A DNA stretch of 64,000 nt from Eubacterium sp. (GTDB taxonomy: Bacteria; Bacillota; Clostridia; Peptostreptococcales; Anaerovoracaceae): positions 124,001-188,000 of the forward strand of contig JAFWHX010000005.1 in the NCBI GenBank assembly GCA_017533915.1, read 5' to 3'. Positions 8,432-16,869 of the stretch are shown in pieces. Under the pieces are notes generated by a model. It worked only from the letters and a program-made list of their open reading frames with translations, was not told the origin of the DNA and made no database searches. Numbering within the stretch: the stretch's first letter is position 1; every line of letters begins with the position of its first letter. The translations under genes and the position numbers were made by a program.

Positions 8432-8974
8432 ATGACTTTATGGCAGAAATGTAGAGATGTGCTGATCGGTCTCGCAATGATCGCAGTCAGCGTCATCATG
8501 GTGATGGATCCGGGCACCGGGTTCTATATCGTAAGCATCATCGTATGCTTTGGGCTGTTTTTCCTGGGCATAAAAGCACTTATCTTTTATCAGACCATGG
8601 CAAGGCATATGGTCGGCGGCAGGATACAGCTTTACAGAGGGATAATCCTGCTGGATCTCGGACTGTTCACTTTATCTCTTAATTCGATACCTAAGGCATA
8701 TCTTGTGCTGTACCTTATGGGCATACATGCCTTCGCAGGGGTAGTTGACATATTGAGAGCGCGTGAGTCCAAGACTATGGACAGCCCGGGATGGAAGCGC
8801 AGTCTGATGAGTGGTCTTGGGAACCTGCTTATGGCAGTGCTGTGCCTGGTATTCGGATTCATGTGGAAGAATGCAGACGCAGTAGTGTATACATATGCGG
8901 CAGGGCTTGTGTACGGAGGCGTACTGAAGATCGCGAATGCATTCAAGAGGACAGAAGTCGTATATATACAGTGA
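8432..8974 (+). CDS. HdeD-like (DUF308) membrane protein
   Basis: A 180-residue protein of six short hydrophobic segments arranged as three hairpins, the usual DUF308/HdeD plan. It starts with an amphipathic WQKCRDVLIGLAMIAVS segment followed by VMDPGTGFYIVSIIV, where a Pro-Gly after the first helix is typical of the family. HdeD proteins are associated with acid or general stress, but function in Gram-positives is unknown. AAGGAG lies about 10 bp upstream of ATG. It stands between the DUF6765 gene and a secreted PepSY gene on the same strand. Confidence 0.75.
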   Translation: MTLWQKCRDVLIGLAMIAVSVIMVMDPGTGFYIVSIIVCFGLFFLGIKALIFYQTMARHMVGGRIQLYRGIILLDLGLFTLSLNSIPKAYLVLYLMGIHAFAGVVDILRARESKTMDSPGWKRSLMSGLGNLLMAVLCLVFGFMWKNADAVVYTYAAGLVYGGVLKIANAFKRTEVVYIQ

Positions 8975-9083
8975 TTCTGTTTTTAAAACAGTATGCAATA
9001 AAATGCTCCGCTCAAGTGTTTTATATACAGCAGGCAGAAAATGCCGAACGTGTTATAGAACAGACAGAGAAAAGGAGATGAGC

Positions 9084-9590
9084 ATGATGAGGAGAATAAC
9101 AGCAGCGGCGGTTCTGATCGTGATGACAATTGCCATGACAGTATCATCGTTTGCAGCTTCGGGGATCTCACTGAAGAAAGCAGAGAAGATCGCGCTGAAA
9201 GATGCCGGTGTGAAGCGGTCACAGGTAAAGAACTTTGAGAGCGAGCGTGACGGCGGGAAGTATGAAGTTGAGTTCGTAAAGAAATCGAACGGGACGGAGT
9301 TCAGTTATGAGATAAGCCAGAAGGGCAAGATCCTTGAAAAGTCAGTTGACTATGTCTATGAGAAGAACAGCTCTACTGACAAGATCGGAAAGAAGGCAGC
9401 CAGAAAGAAGGCGGCTGCGCACTCTGGAGTAAGCTACAATAAGGTAAAGAAGGGGACCTGCCGTTATGAGTACGACGACGGAGAAGGAAAGTATGAAGTG
9501 AACTTCAAGAGCGGTAAGTACAGGTATGAATATGACATACTTGCTCCGAACGGAACAGTCATGGAGTATGACAGGAAACTTATAAAGTAG
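9084..9590 (+). CDS. Secreted protein with two PepSY-like repeats
   Basis: A 168-residue exported protein. The signal peptide (about 1-24) ends SSFAAS. Two PepSY-like domains follow: residues about 26-85, with KKAEKIALKDAG then KYEVEFVK, and about 95-165, with KKAARKKAAAHSG then KYEVNFKSGKYRYEYDI. The protein is very basic, unlike the acidic PepSY lipoprotein at 1593. Start choice: AAAGGAG at 9071-9077 is 6 bp before ATG 9084; the longer frame from 8937 runs into the preceding gene without a suitable ribosome site. It precedes the ECF sigma/anti-sigma pair, whose anti-sigma also ends in PepSY, so the three may belong to one envelope response. Confidence 0.82.
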   Translation: MMRRITAAAVLIVMTIAMTVSSFAASGISLKKAEKIALKDAGVKRSQVKNFESERDGGKYEVEFVKKSNGTEFSYEISQKGKILEKSVDYVYEKNSSTDKIGKKAARKKAAAHSGVSYNKVKKGTCRYEYDDGEGKYEVNFKSGKYRYEYDILAPNGTVMEYDRKLIK

Positions 9591-9613
9591 AACAGACAGT
9601 ATATAAAGTACAG

Positions 9614-9639
9614 GCGCCGCGGACATATGATCGCGGCGC
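9614..9639. other. GC-rich hairpin without T-tract
   Basis: GCGCCGCG at 9614-9621 pairs perfectly with CGCGGCGC at 9632-9639 across a 10-nt loop. No T-run follows, so a true intrinsic terminator is doubtful; it lies between the PepSY gene and the sigma factor gene. Confidence 0.5.
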
Positions 9640-9669
9640 TGTGCATATACAGGATGGAACACCGGAGAA

Positions 9670-10218
9670 ATGGACAGCAGCTCGGTATATGAAAGACTTA
9701 TTCATGAGATGGCCGGCGGCGATAGAGAAGCTTTCAGAGCGTTATATACAGCGACGAAAGACGCCGTCTACGGGTTTGCTTTGTCTATTTTGCGTTCCAG
9801 GGAGGACGCAGAGGATGTGATGCATGATGCATACATCAGGATCTACAATGACGCCGGGGCGTACTCGCCCCATGGCAAGCCACTCGCCTGGATCCTGACG
9901 ATAGTCAGGAATTTGTCGCTGAACAAGATCCGTGATGCGGCTCATACAGACATTATTCATGACGATGAGCTATCTGAGTTCGCAGATCATGAGGATACGA
10001 TCGGAAAAGCTACTGACCGCATGGTTTTGGAAACAGCAATGAAAGTGCTGACGCTTGAAGAACGCGAGATAGTGGTTCTTCATGCTCTCACCGGATATCG
10101 TCACAGGGAGATCGCAGAGCTTCTGGACATTCCGCAGGGCACAGTACTGTCCAGATATAACAGAGCACTTGGAAAGATGAAGAAAGAAATAAGTGGAAAG
10201 GGGGACCGTAATGACTGA
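9670..10218 (+). CDS. ECF RNA polymerase sigma factor
   Basis: A 182-residue sigma-70 family protein of the extracytoplasmic function group. Region 2 spans about residues 18-87 (EAFRALYTATKD, then REDAEDVMHDAYIRIYN and the -10 recognition stretch AWILTIVRNLSLNKIRD). Region 4 spans about 118-175 (LTLEEREIVVLHALTGYRHREIAELL and a GTVLSRYNRAL recognition helix). Regions 1 and 3 are absent, as expected. It overlaps the downstream membrane anti-sigma gene by 8 bp, the standard arrangement for a sigma/anti-sigma pair. Its regulon may include the operon itself. Confidence 0.93.
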   Translation: MDSSSVYERLIHEMAGGDREAFRALYTATKDAVYGFALSILRSREDAEDVMHDAYIRIYNDAGAYSPHGKPLAWILTIVRNLSLNKIRDAAHTDIIHDDELSEFADHEDTIGKATDRMVLETAMKVLTLEEREIVVLHALTGYRHREIAELLDIPQGTVLSRYNRALGKMKKEISGKGDRND

Positions 10219-11353
10219 TACAGAAATAGAAGAACGTCTCACAGATGATGTCAAAGCCGAGACGCCGGATATACTGGACTCACTCATGGAAGAGATCCCC
10301 AGAAAGAAAAAGGCCCCTGGTATTTCCACAGTGATCAGGGGAACAAGCACCGCGATCAGTATCTATAAGATACTCGCAGCTGTTATTGCATTGTTTATAG
10401 GAGCAGGAGCCATAGCAAGCCAGCAGAACAAGACATTTGCAGTGATCGGGATAGATGTGAACCCAAGCATTGAGATATCGATAAACAGGAAAGAGCGGGT
10501 AGTCTCAGCCAGAGCGCTGAACGATGAAGGGGAGAAAGTGCTGGACGGAATGGATCTGAAGGGGAGTCATATCAACACAGCATGCAATGCTTTGATCGGG
10601 GTCATGGCTCTGGACGGGTATCTAACTGAAGATTCAAACTCTATGCTGCTCTCTGTCCAGTCAAGAGATGCGGAAAAAGGCAAGGAGCTGGAAGAAGATA
10701 TAGCTGAAAAGCTCAGCGATTTCTTCGAGAATTCCAAGATCGCAGCAGCAGTAATGGGACAGTACGTCGAAAATGACGAAAGGGTCAGAGAATTTGCTGA
10801 TGAGAATGATATCTCAACAGGGAAAGCCTGGCTGATACTGAGACTTCTCGAGACTGGAAGCAAGCATTTCACCAGGGAATCACTGCTCGAACTATCGACG
10901 CAGGAGCTTATACTTCTGGGGCAGGAAAGAAATGCGCTGTCTGATGATCAGCATGGGAAGGTGAGCAAGAGCAAATATATCGATGAAGGGAAAGCGGTAG
11001 AAACTGCGCTTGAAAATGCAGGCGCGAAGCACAACGATGCGTCTGGGCTTACATGTGAGTTCGACTGCGACAATGGAGTCATTATCTATGAAATTGAGTT
11101 CATGTACGGGGGCCTTGAGTATGAATATGAGATCGACGCAGTCACTGGGAAGATCATATCAGCAGAAGAGGAAAATGAAGGCAGTTCGCTGAATGGAGCC
11201 GGGAGATCGTCTTCGGGAAACGCAGGCGCGTCTGTTGATGACGATAGAGATGATGATCACGATGACGACGATCACGATAAAGACGACGATGACGACAGGT
11301 ATGAAGACGACGATGACGACAAAGATGAAGATGACGATGACAACGATGACTGA
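10211..11353 (+). CDS. RsgI-family anti-sigma factor with PepSY and Asp-rich tail
   Basis: A 380-residue membrane anti-sigma factor. A short cytoplasmic part precedes a transmembrane helix near residues 60-75. Next comes the RsgI extracytoplasmic signature: VIGIDVNPSIEISINRKERV, then NDEGEKVLDGMDLKG. A helical region follows. A PepSY domain occupies about 260-320, ending DAVTGKII. The last 45 residues are almost purely Asp with His and Lys. ATG 10211 is preferred because AAAGGGGG is 6 bp upstream; the earlier ATG at 10193 lies before this site. RsgI proteins normally pair with SigI; here the partner is a short ECF factor. The tail could bind calcium or other cations, an inference from composition. 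Confidence 0.85.
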   Translation: MTDTEIEERLTDDVKAETPDILDSLMEEIPRKKKAPGISTVIRGTSTAISIYKILAAVIALFIGAGAIASQQNKTFAVIGIDVNPSIEISINRKERVVSARALNDEGEKVLDGMDLKGSHINTACNALIGVMALDGYLTEDSNSMLLSVQSRDAEKGKELEEDIAEKLSDFFENSKIAAAVMGQYVENDERVREFADENDISTGKAWLILRLLETGSKHFTRESLLELSTQELILLGQERNALSDDQHGKVSKSKYIDEGKAVETALENAGAKHNDASGLTCEFDCDNGVIIYEIEFMYGGLEYEYEIDAVTGKIISAEEENEGSSLNGAGRSSSGNAGASVDDDRDDDHDDDDHDKDDDDDRYEDDDDDKDEDDDDNDD

Positions 11354-11419
11354 ATTGTCTTATCACGGATGCTCATTGGTGGTATATTAATTGTAGAGTT
11401 AATACAAGGAGGTGTATCG

Positions 11420-12253
11420 ATGTTTACTACTAACTTTGATATAGGGGAAGATGTAAGGAAAGTGATCCCGGGGAAGGGATGTTTTTCTGTCCTGGAATAT
11501 GAAAGAGATGTTTCCACAGATCCCGGATCGGCGATGACAGCCTATTTCGCGTCTAAGATGAACGTAAAAAAGAGACAGGTCGTAGCGAAACTTGAGAACA
11601 GCAGCGTGATCATTCAGGCAGGTGCGATGCAGATGCTTCTTGGTGACGTGAACGTTAAGACTGATGTCAAAGGCGCGGGCGATCTGATGAAAAAGCTTAT
11701 CGGGAGCAAAGTCACAGGAGAGACTGCGATCAAGCCTCGTTACACTGGTACCGGGGTCGTAGTAATGGAACCTACTTACAAGTATATTCTGTTTGAAGAT
11801 CTTGCAGACTGGAATGGCAGCATCGTTATAGAGGATGGCATGTTCCTTGCTTGTGAAGATACTGTTGATATGAAAGTGGCTGCGAGGAGCAGCTTCAGTT
11901 CAGCAGTGCTCGGGAGTGAAGGCCTGTTCAATACGTCGCTTGTTGGATCAGGCGTCGCTGCGCTGGAGAGCCCCGTTCCTCAGCAGGAGCTGATAGAGAT
12001 AACGCTGAATGATGATGTGGTAAAGATCGATGGCAATCAGGCGATCGCATGGTCAGGATCGCTGAAATTCACAGTGGAGAAGATGACAGGCTCATTCGTG
12101 GGCTCCGCAGCATCAGGTGAAGGTTTTGTTAATGTATACCGCGGGACCGGAAAGATACTGATCGCGCCGGTGAGATATAACGGCGGGATAGTATCGGCAG
12201 CAGGTGGAAACACCGGGAACTATAGTGGCGCTGCCGGGGTAACCGGTAAGTAG
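11420..12253 (+). CDS. AIM24 family protein
   Basis: A 277-residue protein built of Gly- and Val-rich beta repeats, matching the AIM24/TIGR00266 family: VIIQAGAMQMLLGDV near residue 60, GTGVVVMEPTYKYI near 105 and SFVGSAASGEGFVNVYRGTG near 230. The bacterial role is unknown; the fold is a double-stranded beta barrel likely to oligomerise. The true start is ATG 11420, placed 6 bp after AAGGAGGTG; the frame continues upstream only by chance. No signal peptide is present, so it is cytoplasmic. The 12254-12371 gap contains short degenerate GTAAGCAG-type repeats. Confidence 0.85.
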   Translation: MFTTNFDIGEDVRKVIPGKGCFSVLEYERDVSTDPGSAMTAYFASKMNVKKRQVVAKLENSSVIIQAGAMQMLLGDVNVKTDVKGAGDLMKKLIGSKVTGETAIKPRYTGTGVVVMEPTYKYILFEDLADWNGSIVIEDGMFLACEDTVDMKVAARSSFSSAVLGSEGLFNTSLVGSGVAALESPVPQQELIEITLNDDVVKIDGNQAIAWSGSLKFTVEKMTGSFVGSAASGEGFVNVYRGTGKILIAPVRYNGGIVSAAGGNTGNYSGAAGVTGK

Positions 12254-12371
12254 CGGACTGCCGTAAGCAAACGGTAAGCAGCATACGGCCGTGAGCAGCT
12301 GCAGTAACAGCTGAAGCAGCAAATGGCAGTTCGGCTGTCAGTGTTTATGATACATCAAAGGGAGGACATAT

Positions 12372-12824
12372 ATGCTTGAGATCGGAACAAAGGCGCCTGA
12401 CTTCACGCTGCCGGATCAGAACGGCGAAATGAGGTCGCTTTCAGATTATGCCGGGAAGAAAGTAGTGCTGTATTTTTATCCGAAGGACATGACCGCGGGA
12501 TGCACCAAGCAGGCGTGTGCATTCGGAGAGCTTTATCCGCAGTTCAGGGAAAAAGGCGCGGTCGTGCTCGGGGTCAGCAAAGATTCTGTCGCCTCGCATA
12601 AGAAATTCGAGGAGAAATACGGACTGCCGTTCACTATCCTGTCTGACCCTGAGAAAGAAGTGATCCAGGCATATGATGTCTGGAAAGAAAAAAAGCTCTA
12701 CGGCAAAGTTTCGATGGGCGTGGTCAGAACGACTTATCTGATCGATGAGAACGGTGTGATAATCAAAGCTTTCGGAAAAGTAAAAGCTGCTGACAACCCG
12801 GCGCAGATGCTGGAGGAACTGTAA
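12372..12824 (+). CDS. bcp: Thiol peroxidase of the Bcp/PrxQ type
   Basis: A 150-residue peroxiredoxin that reduces peroxides using thioredoxin. The active-site region YPKDMTAGCTKQACAFG (about 37-53) contains both the peroxidatic Cys (CTKQ) and the PrxQ-type second Cys five residues later. The N-terminal GTKAPDFTLPDQNGE and the FTILSDPEKEVIQAYDVW segment are typical. GGGAGG precedes the ATG. The stop overlaps the hslO start (TAATG), giving an operon of two oxidative-stress genes. Confidence 0.93.
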   Translation: MLEIGTKAPDFTLPDQNGEMRSLSDYAGKKVVLYFYPKDMTAGCTKQACAFGELYPQFREKGAVVLGVSKDSVASHKKFEEKYGLPFTILSDPEKEVIQAYDVWKEKKLYGKVSMGVVRTTYLIDENGVIIKAFGKVKAADNPAQMLEEL

Positions 12825-13750
12825 TGGAAGATTATCTTGTAAGAGCAACTGCCGCAGGAGAGACGGTCAGGGCTTTTGCCGTAAGATCGACGGAGATAGC
12901 TGCTACAGCCAGGGAGCTGCATCACACATATCCTGTAGTGACTGCGGCGCTTGGGCGTCTTCTTTCTGCAGGCGCCATGATGGGCTCGATGATGAAAGGT
13001 GAGAATGACAAGCTCACGCTTCAGATAACAGGAGACGGCCCGATAGGGCAGATGACAGTGACAGTTGACAGCCACGGGAATGTGAAAGGATTTCCAGAGC
13101 ATCCGGATGTCGACATCCCTCTGAAATATGTGGAAAATGGCACCGGCAAGCTCAATGTCGGAGCAGCGGTCGGGAAGGGGATCCTTACTGTGAGCATGGA
13201 TCTCGGTCTAGCCGAGCCCTATAACGGCCAGGTGGAGATCCAGACCGGAGAGATCGGCGACGACATAGCATATTATTTCACGGTATCCGAGCAGACGCCG
13301 TCTGTCGTTGGACTGGGCGTGATGGTAGACACGGACAGCACCGTAAAGCATTCTGGCGGCTATATCATACAGGTCATGCCGAATGCCTCGGAAGAAACGA
13401 TCTCCGCGATAGAGAGCAAAGTCTCTACAGCTGATCCGGTGACGACCATGCTGGACAAAGGGATGAGTCCTGAAGAGATACTTGAGTATTTCCTCGGTGA
13501 TTTTGATCTTGAGATCCTGGAAAAGGAACCGGTCCGGTTCCACTGCGACTGCAGCAGGGAGAGAGTCGCCGGTGCGCTCGCGACGATCAGCAGGAAAGAT
13601 CTGGAGAGCATCATCAACGATGGTGAGGAGATAGAAGTAAAGTGCCATTTCTGTAATTCGGCATATAAATTCACTGTGGATGAAGTGCGCGCCATGCTTG
13701 AAAAATCCAAAACAGAGAAACAAAATGCTGACACCGGAAGAGAAGCCTGA
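12824..13750 (+). CDS. hslO: Hsp33 redox-regulated chaperonin
   Basis: A 308-residue Hsp33. The N-terminal domain starts DYLVRATAAGETVRAFAVRST, and the two-motif zinc switch is intact: CDCSRERV near residue 239 and CHFC near residue 271. Zinc release on oxidation activates the holdase. The ATG overlaps the bcp stop by one base, so both are made from one message, a logical peroxide-response pair. The C-terminal tail of about 25 polar residues is longer than usual. A strong terminator follows. Confidence 0.95.
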   Translation: MEDYLVRATAAGETVRAFAVRSTEIAATARELHHTYPVVTAALGRLLSAGAMMGSMMKGENDKLTLQITGDGPIGQMTVTVDSHGNVKGFPEHPDVDIPLKYVENGTGKLNVGAAVGKGILTVSMDLGLAEPYNGQVEIQTGEIGDDIAYYFTVSEQTPSVVGLGVMVDTDSTVKHSGGYIIQVMPNASEETISAIESKVSTADPVTTMLDKGMSPEEILEYFLGDFDLEILEKEPVRFHCDCSRERVAGALATISRKDLESIINDGEEIEVKCHFCNSAYKFTVDEVRAMLEKSKTEKQNADTGREA

Positions 13751-13806
13751 ACTGATAAGAACATCTTATGTCAGGGAAATCTGAAATAAATTGTAAGAAA
13801 CAGATA

Positions 13807-13838
13807 CGCTGTCTGATGGATCTCAGACAGCGTTTTTT
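13807..13838 (+). terminator. Rho-independent terminator after hslO
   Basis: Perfect 10-bp stem CGCTGTCTGA/TCAGACAGCG, 6-nt loop, then six T. Confidence 0.93.
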
Positions 13839-13849
13839 AGTATTTTTTA

Positions 13850-13878
13850 TTGACGTGCCTCCGGTAAGATGATATACT
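13850..13878 (+). promoter_or_regulatory. Sigma-A type promoter of the peptide/D-aminoacylase operon
   Basis: TTGACG at 13850-13855 and TATACT at 13873-13878 are separated by exactly 17 bp. The leader to the first gene is about 155 bp; I see no known riboswitch or T-box motif in it. Confidence 0.75.
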
Positions 13879-14038
13879 TATTACATAATTATGCAAGTTA
13901 GTGTATCTTTACAAATGAGCGCAGCTGATAGCGGATGACAGAGAACAGATTTCATGTGATGCATCCCGGAAGCAGCCGCCTGAGCGGGCATGACGAGACA
14001 GACTTTGATACACAGATGTTTTTAGGAGGATATGAAAG

Positions 14039-15631
14039 ATGAAAAGAATGAAAATGATAGCGATGGCTTTGATCACTATCCTGACGATGAGCCTGCTCCT
14101 TGCCGGATGCGGCGGAAGTGCACCGAGTGACGGTGGAGAAACAGAAGGCGAAGGCGACAGCAAGACACTGGTGATCGCTATCCAGGATGAGGTCGAAGGC
14201 TGCGACGTTCAGCAGGTAGGCTGGACAAATATGGTGCATGAGCTGATCTCAGAACCTATCGTTTCGATAAGCAGTGATCTGAGTACAGTCAACCCGGGCG
14301 TATGCGAGTCGTTTGAGGCAAATGACGAATATATGGAATTCAAGCTTCCTGAAGGACTCAAGTTCAGCAACGGCGATCCGCTCGACGCTGAGGCTCTTAA
14401 GAAGTCCACTGAGCGTTTCATGGAGAAGAGTGAATATGCCGGAGACCTTGATTCAGTGAAGGATATAGAAGTAATTGATGATCTGACAGTAAGATATAAC
14501 CTGACAGGTCCTGCTCCGTACATGTGGTGCTCTCTCGGCAGCATCTTCAACGGTATCGTCGATGTCGACTATGCCGAGGAAGTGGGCGACGAAGAATTCA
14601 ACCGCAAGCCGGTAACGTTCGGAATGTTCTATGTTGACGAATGGGAGCAGGGCTCTCAGATCACACTGAAGAAAAACGAGAACTTCAAGACGAACAATCC
14701 TGAGGTACAGAACAGCGGCGTCGCGAATTTTGATACAGTCATCGTAAGGTTCATACCGGATGAGTTCACACGTGTAAGTGAGCTCACAGACGGCGATGTG
14801 GACATCATCTACAATGTTCCGACGACGAGCATGGCAGATCTCGAGGCAAACGACGCAGTTTCAGTTTATGACTACCTGCAGCCTGGCGTTTCATATCTGA
14901 ACCTTCAGACAGGAAAAGGCATCATGGAAGATATCAAAGTCCGTGAGGCACTGTCATATGCAGTCAACCGTGATGAGCTCGTGCAGAACCTCGACGGTGT
15001 TGTAGAACCTGCATATGGATTCATTTCAGCTGCTCAGGCAGGATTCAGCCAGGATGAGGAAGATAATCTCGCCAAGGATCTTGCATTCGATCCTGAGAAA
15101 TCTAAAGCGCTCCTTGAAGAGGCAGGCTGGAAAGATGAAGACGGCGACGGTATCGTTGAGAAAGACGGAACTCCTCTTTCATTCGAGATGATGATCCCGT
15201 CAGACCGTGCTTCCCTCAAGGCATCCGGGTCAGTTCTTCAGAATCAGTTCAAGGCTGTCGGCGTAGATGCTCAGATCCGTGAATATGAGGCTGACTATAT
15301 CAAGCAGGAGATGAAGGACGATAACTTCGACATGGGCTCTCGTAACTTCGAATGGGCTGACGCAGATATCCTGTACTATGTATTCACAGAGGCTTCAGGT
15401 TATCCGTGGGATGTCAAGGAGATCACAGACAAACTCGTAGAAGCACGTCAGGAAAATGATGCGGATAAGCGTGTCGAGAAGTATGTTGAGGCTTCAGAGC
15501 TTCTGAAAGAACAGTACAAAGGAATCTCACTGTTTGCAGACAAGTATATCATTGCTGCGAAGAGCAACATCAAAGGGCTGGCTGTGACAAACGACGGACG
15601 TTCATGGTACAGCGACGTGACCAAGGAGTGA
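14039..15631 (+). CDS. Dipeptide/oligopeptide ABC transporter substrate-binding lipoprotein
   Basis: A 530-residue family 5 solute-binding protein. The signal peptide ends in the lipobox LLAGC (Cys near 22), followed by a Gly/Glu linker. Family 5 features include EPIVSISSDLSTVNPGVCES, the EFKLPEGLKFSNGDPLDAE stretch near residue 100 and REALSYAVNRDEL near 300. An ATG 6 bp after AGGAGG supports the start. It is the first gene of a seven-gene operon with two permeases, two ATPases, a serine hydrolase and an N-acyl-D-amino-acid deacylase. This suggests uptake of small peptides or acylated amino acids containing D-residues. Confidence 0.92.
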   Translation: MKRMKMIAMALITILTMSLLLAGCGGSAPSDGGETEGEGDSKTLVIAIQDEVEGCDVQQVGWTNMVHELISEPIVSISSDLSTVNPGVCESFEANDEYMEFKLPEGLKFSNGDPLDAEALKKSTERFMEKSEYAGDLDSVKDIEVIDDLTVRYNLTGPAPYMWCSLGSIFNGIVDVDYAEEVGDEEFNRKPVTFGMFYVDEWEQGSQITLKKNENFKTNNPEVQNSGVANFDTVIVRFIPDEFTRVSELTDGDVDIIYNVPTTSMADLEANDAVSVYDYLQPGVSYLNLQTGKGIMEDIKVREALSYAVNRDELVQNLDGVVEPAYGFISAAQAGFSQDEEDNLAKDLAFDPEKSKALLEEAGWKDEDGDGIVEKDGTPLSFEMMIPSDRASLKASGSVLQNQFKAVGVDAQIREYEADYIKQEMKDDNFDMGSRNFEWADADILYYVFTEASGYPWDVKEITDKLVEARQENDADKRVEKYVEASELLKEQYKGISLFADKYIIAAKSNIKGLAVTNDGRSWYSDVTKE

Positions 15632-15676
15632 TCACGCAGGAGCATTAACAGCAGCAGAGAAGAAGTATATTGACAA

Positions 15677-15699
15677 GCGCGCCGCATCATGCGGCGCGC
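15677..15699. other. Strong GC hairpin spanning the intercistronic gap
   Basis: GCGCGCCGCA and TGCGGCGCGC form a perfect 10-bp stem with a 3-nt loop. There is no T-tract. It lies 45 bp after the binding-protein gene and includes the first ATG of the hydrolase frame. Such hairpins can stabilise the upstream binding-protein message or reduce downstream expression. Confidence 0.75.
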
Positions 15700-16798
15700 G
15701 GTGTATAAGAACATTAACGGAAGAACAGTAACAGTGGCAGAATGGCTTGCAGAAAAAGAAATAGATGAAGTAGCCGGGAGGTACGTCTCTGACGCGACTC
15801 CCGGCTTCAGCATGCTTCTGGCAAAGGACGGAGAGGTGCTTTTCCGGAAGGCCTACGGTATGGCTGATCTGGAGCACTCCATTCACATCAGGCCGTCTGA
15901 TCACTTTATTATTGCTTCCAACACCAAGCAGTTCACATGTCTGTCGGTACTGCTGCTGAGAAGCAGAGGCCTGATAGATCTGGACGAATCGATAGCAAGG
16001 TTCTTTCCTGATTTTCCGGAGTATAAAAATGAAGTCACTGTGCGTATGCTCATGTGTCACACATCCGGGATCATGGAGTACTTTGAGACTGATTTCGAGA
16101 AGAATCTGCCGCGCCTGAGAACTGCGGAAACGGCGGATTTAATAGAGATCGCGAAGTCATACGGAAACAAGCTGAACTTCATGCCGGACACAGGTCAGTC
16201 CTACTGCAATACGGCATACGTAATGCTAGGCAGCATAATTGAACAGCTGTCAGGCATGAGATTCGGCGAATTTCTGAAAAAAGAAATCTTTGATATCCTT
16301 GAAATGGATCATTCTCTTGCGCCGGATCACATGGACCAGAAAGATCCTGATCAGGTCTTCGGCTACAGGTCGGCAGACTCAGATGATCCCGCCTTTGTTC
16401 GCGTCCCGTACGACATGCTTGAGATCGGATATGCGGACGGGAACATCTCGACAAGTGTAGACGATATACTCAGATGGCACCAGTATCTGTTTAATGAAGA
16501 TGATGACAGGATCGTACCTTATGAGGTCCGCCGGGAGATGTGGGAGCCTCATGTCCTTAAGACCGGCGAGAAGACGAACTACGGCCTTGGGATCATGACC
16601 GGAGATTTTGATGAAGATCACCGGACAGTATCGGACCGCCGCGAGCTCTGGCATACCGGAGGGGCGGAAGGATTCATTTCAAGAATATCATATTTCCCCG
16701 ATGATAAGATCAGCGCAGTCATGCTGACGAACTGGAACGGAATCGAGAGGGACGCGCTGTTCACAGGGATGATGAAAGCATTTTTCAGATATATTTGA
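15689..16798 (+). CDS. Serine hydrolase of the class C beta-lactamase/D-aminopeptidase family
   Basis: About 369 residues without a signal peptide. All three motifs of the serine penicillin-recognising fold are visible: SNTK (about residue 76, nucleophile Ser and Lys), YCN in the QSYCNTAYVML segment (about 170), and HTGG (about 322) replacing KTG. Such cytoplasmic members include D-aminopeptidases and esterases. In this operon, cleavage of imported D-amino-acid peptides is a sensible role, but inferred. The start is uncertain: ATG 15689 is inside a hairpin and lacks a ribosome site, and GTG at 15701 or 15734 (GGAAG upstream) are alternatives that keep all motifs. Confidence 0.85.
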   Translation: MRRAVYKNINGRTVTVAEWLAEKEIDEVAGRYVSDATPGFSMLLAKDGEVLFRKAYGMADLEHSIHIRPSDHFIIASNTKQFTCLSVLLLRSRGLIDLDESIARFFPDFPEYKNEVTVRMLMCHTSGIMEYFETDFEKNLPRLRTAETADLIEIAKSYGNKLNFMPDTGQSYCNTAYVMLGSIIEQLSGMRFGEFLKKEIFDILEMDHSLAPDHMDQKDPDQVFGYRSADSDDPAFVRVPYDMLEIGYADGNISTSVDDILRWHQYLFNEDDDRIVPYEVRREMWEPHVLKTGEKTNYGLGIMTGDFDEDHRTVSDRRELWHTGGAEGFISRISYFPDDKISAVMLTNWNGIERDALFTGMMKAFFRYI

Positions 16799-16869
16799 GA
16801 TGCCGCACGGCAGAAGACAGGGCTTACGCTCAGGCCGGGACAGGCAGCTCGTAAAGGAGGTACCGCTTG

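Noticed and set aside
11154-11366. His/Arg-rich minus-strand frame opposite the Asp-rich tail
   Set aside because: It is a direct product of GAC/GAT repeats read on the other strand.
13879-14038. Riboswitch or T-box in the leader of the peptide operon
   Set aside because: No T-box sequence, terminator or known aptamer core could be found in the 155-bp leader.
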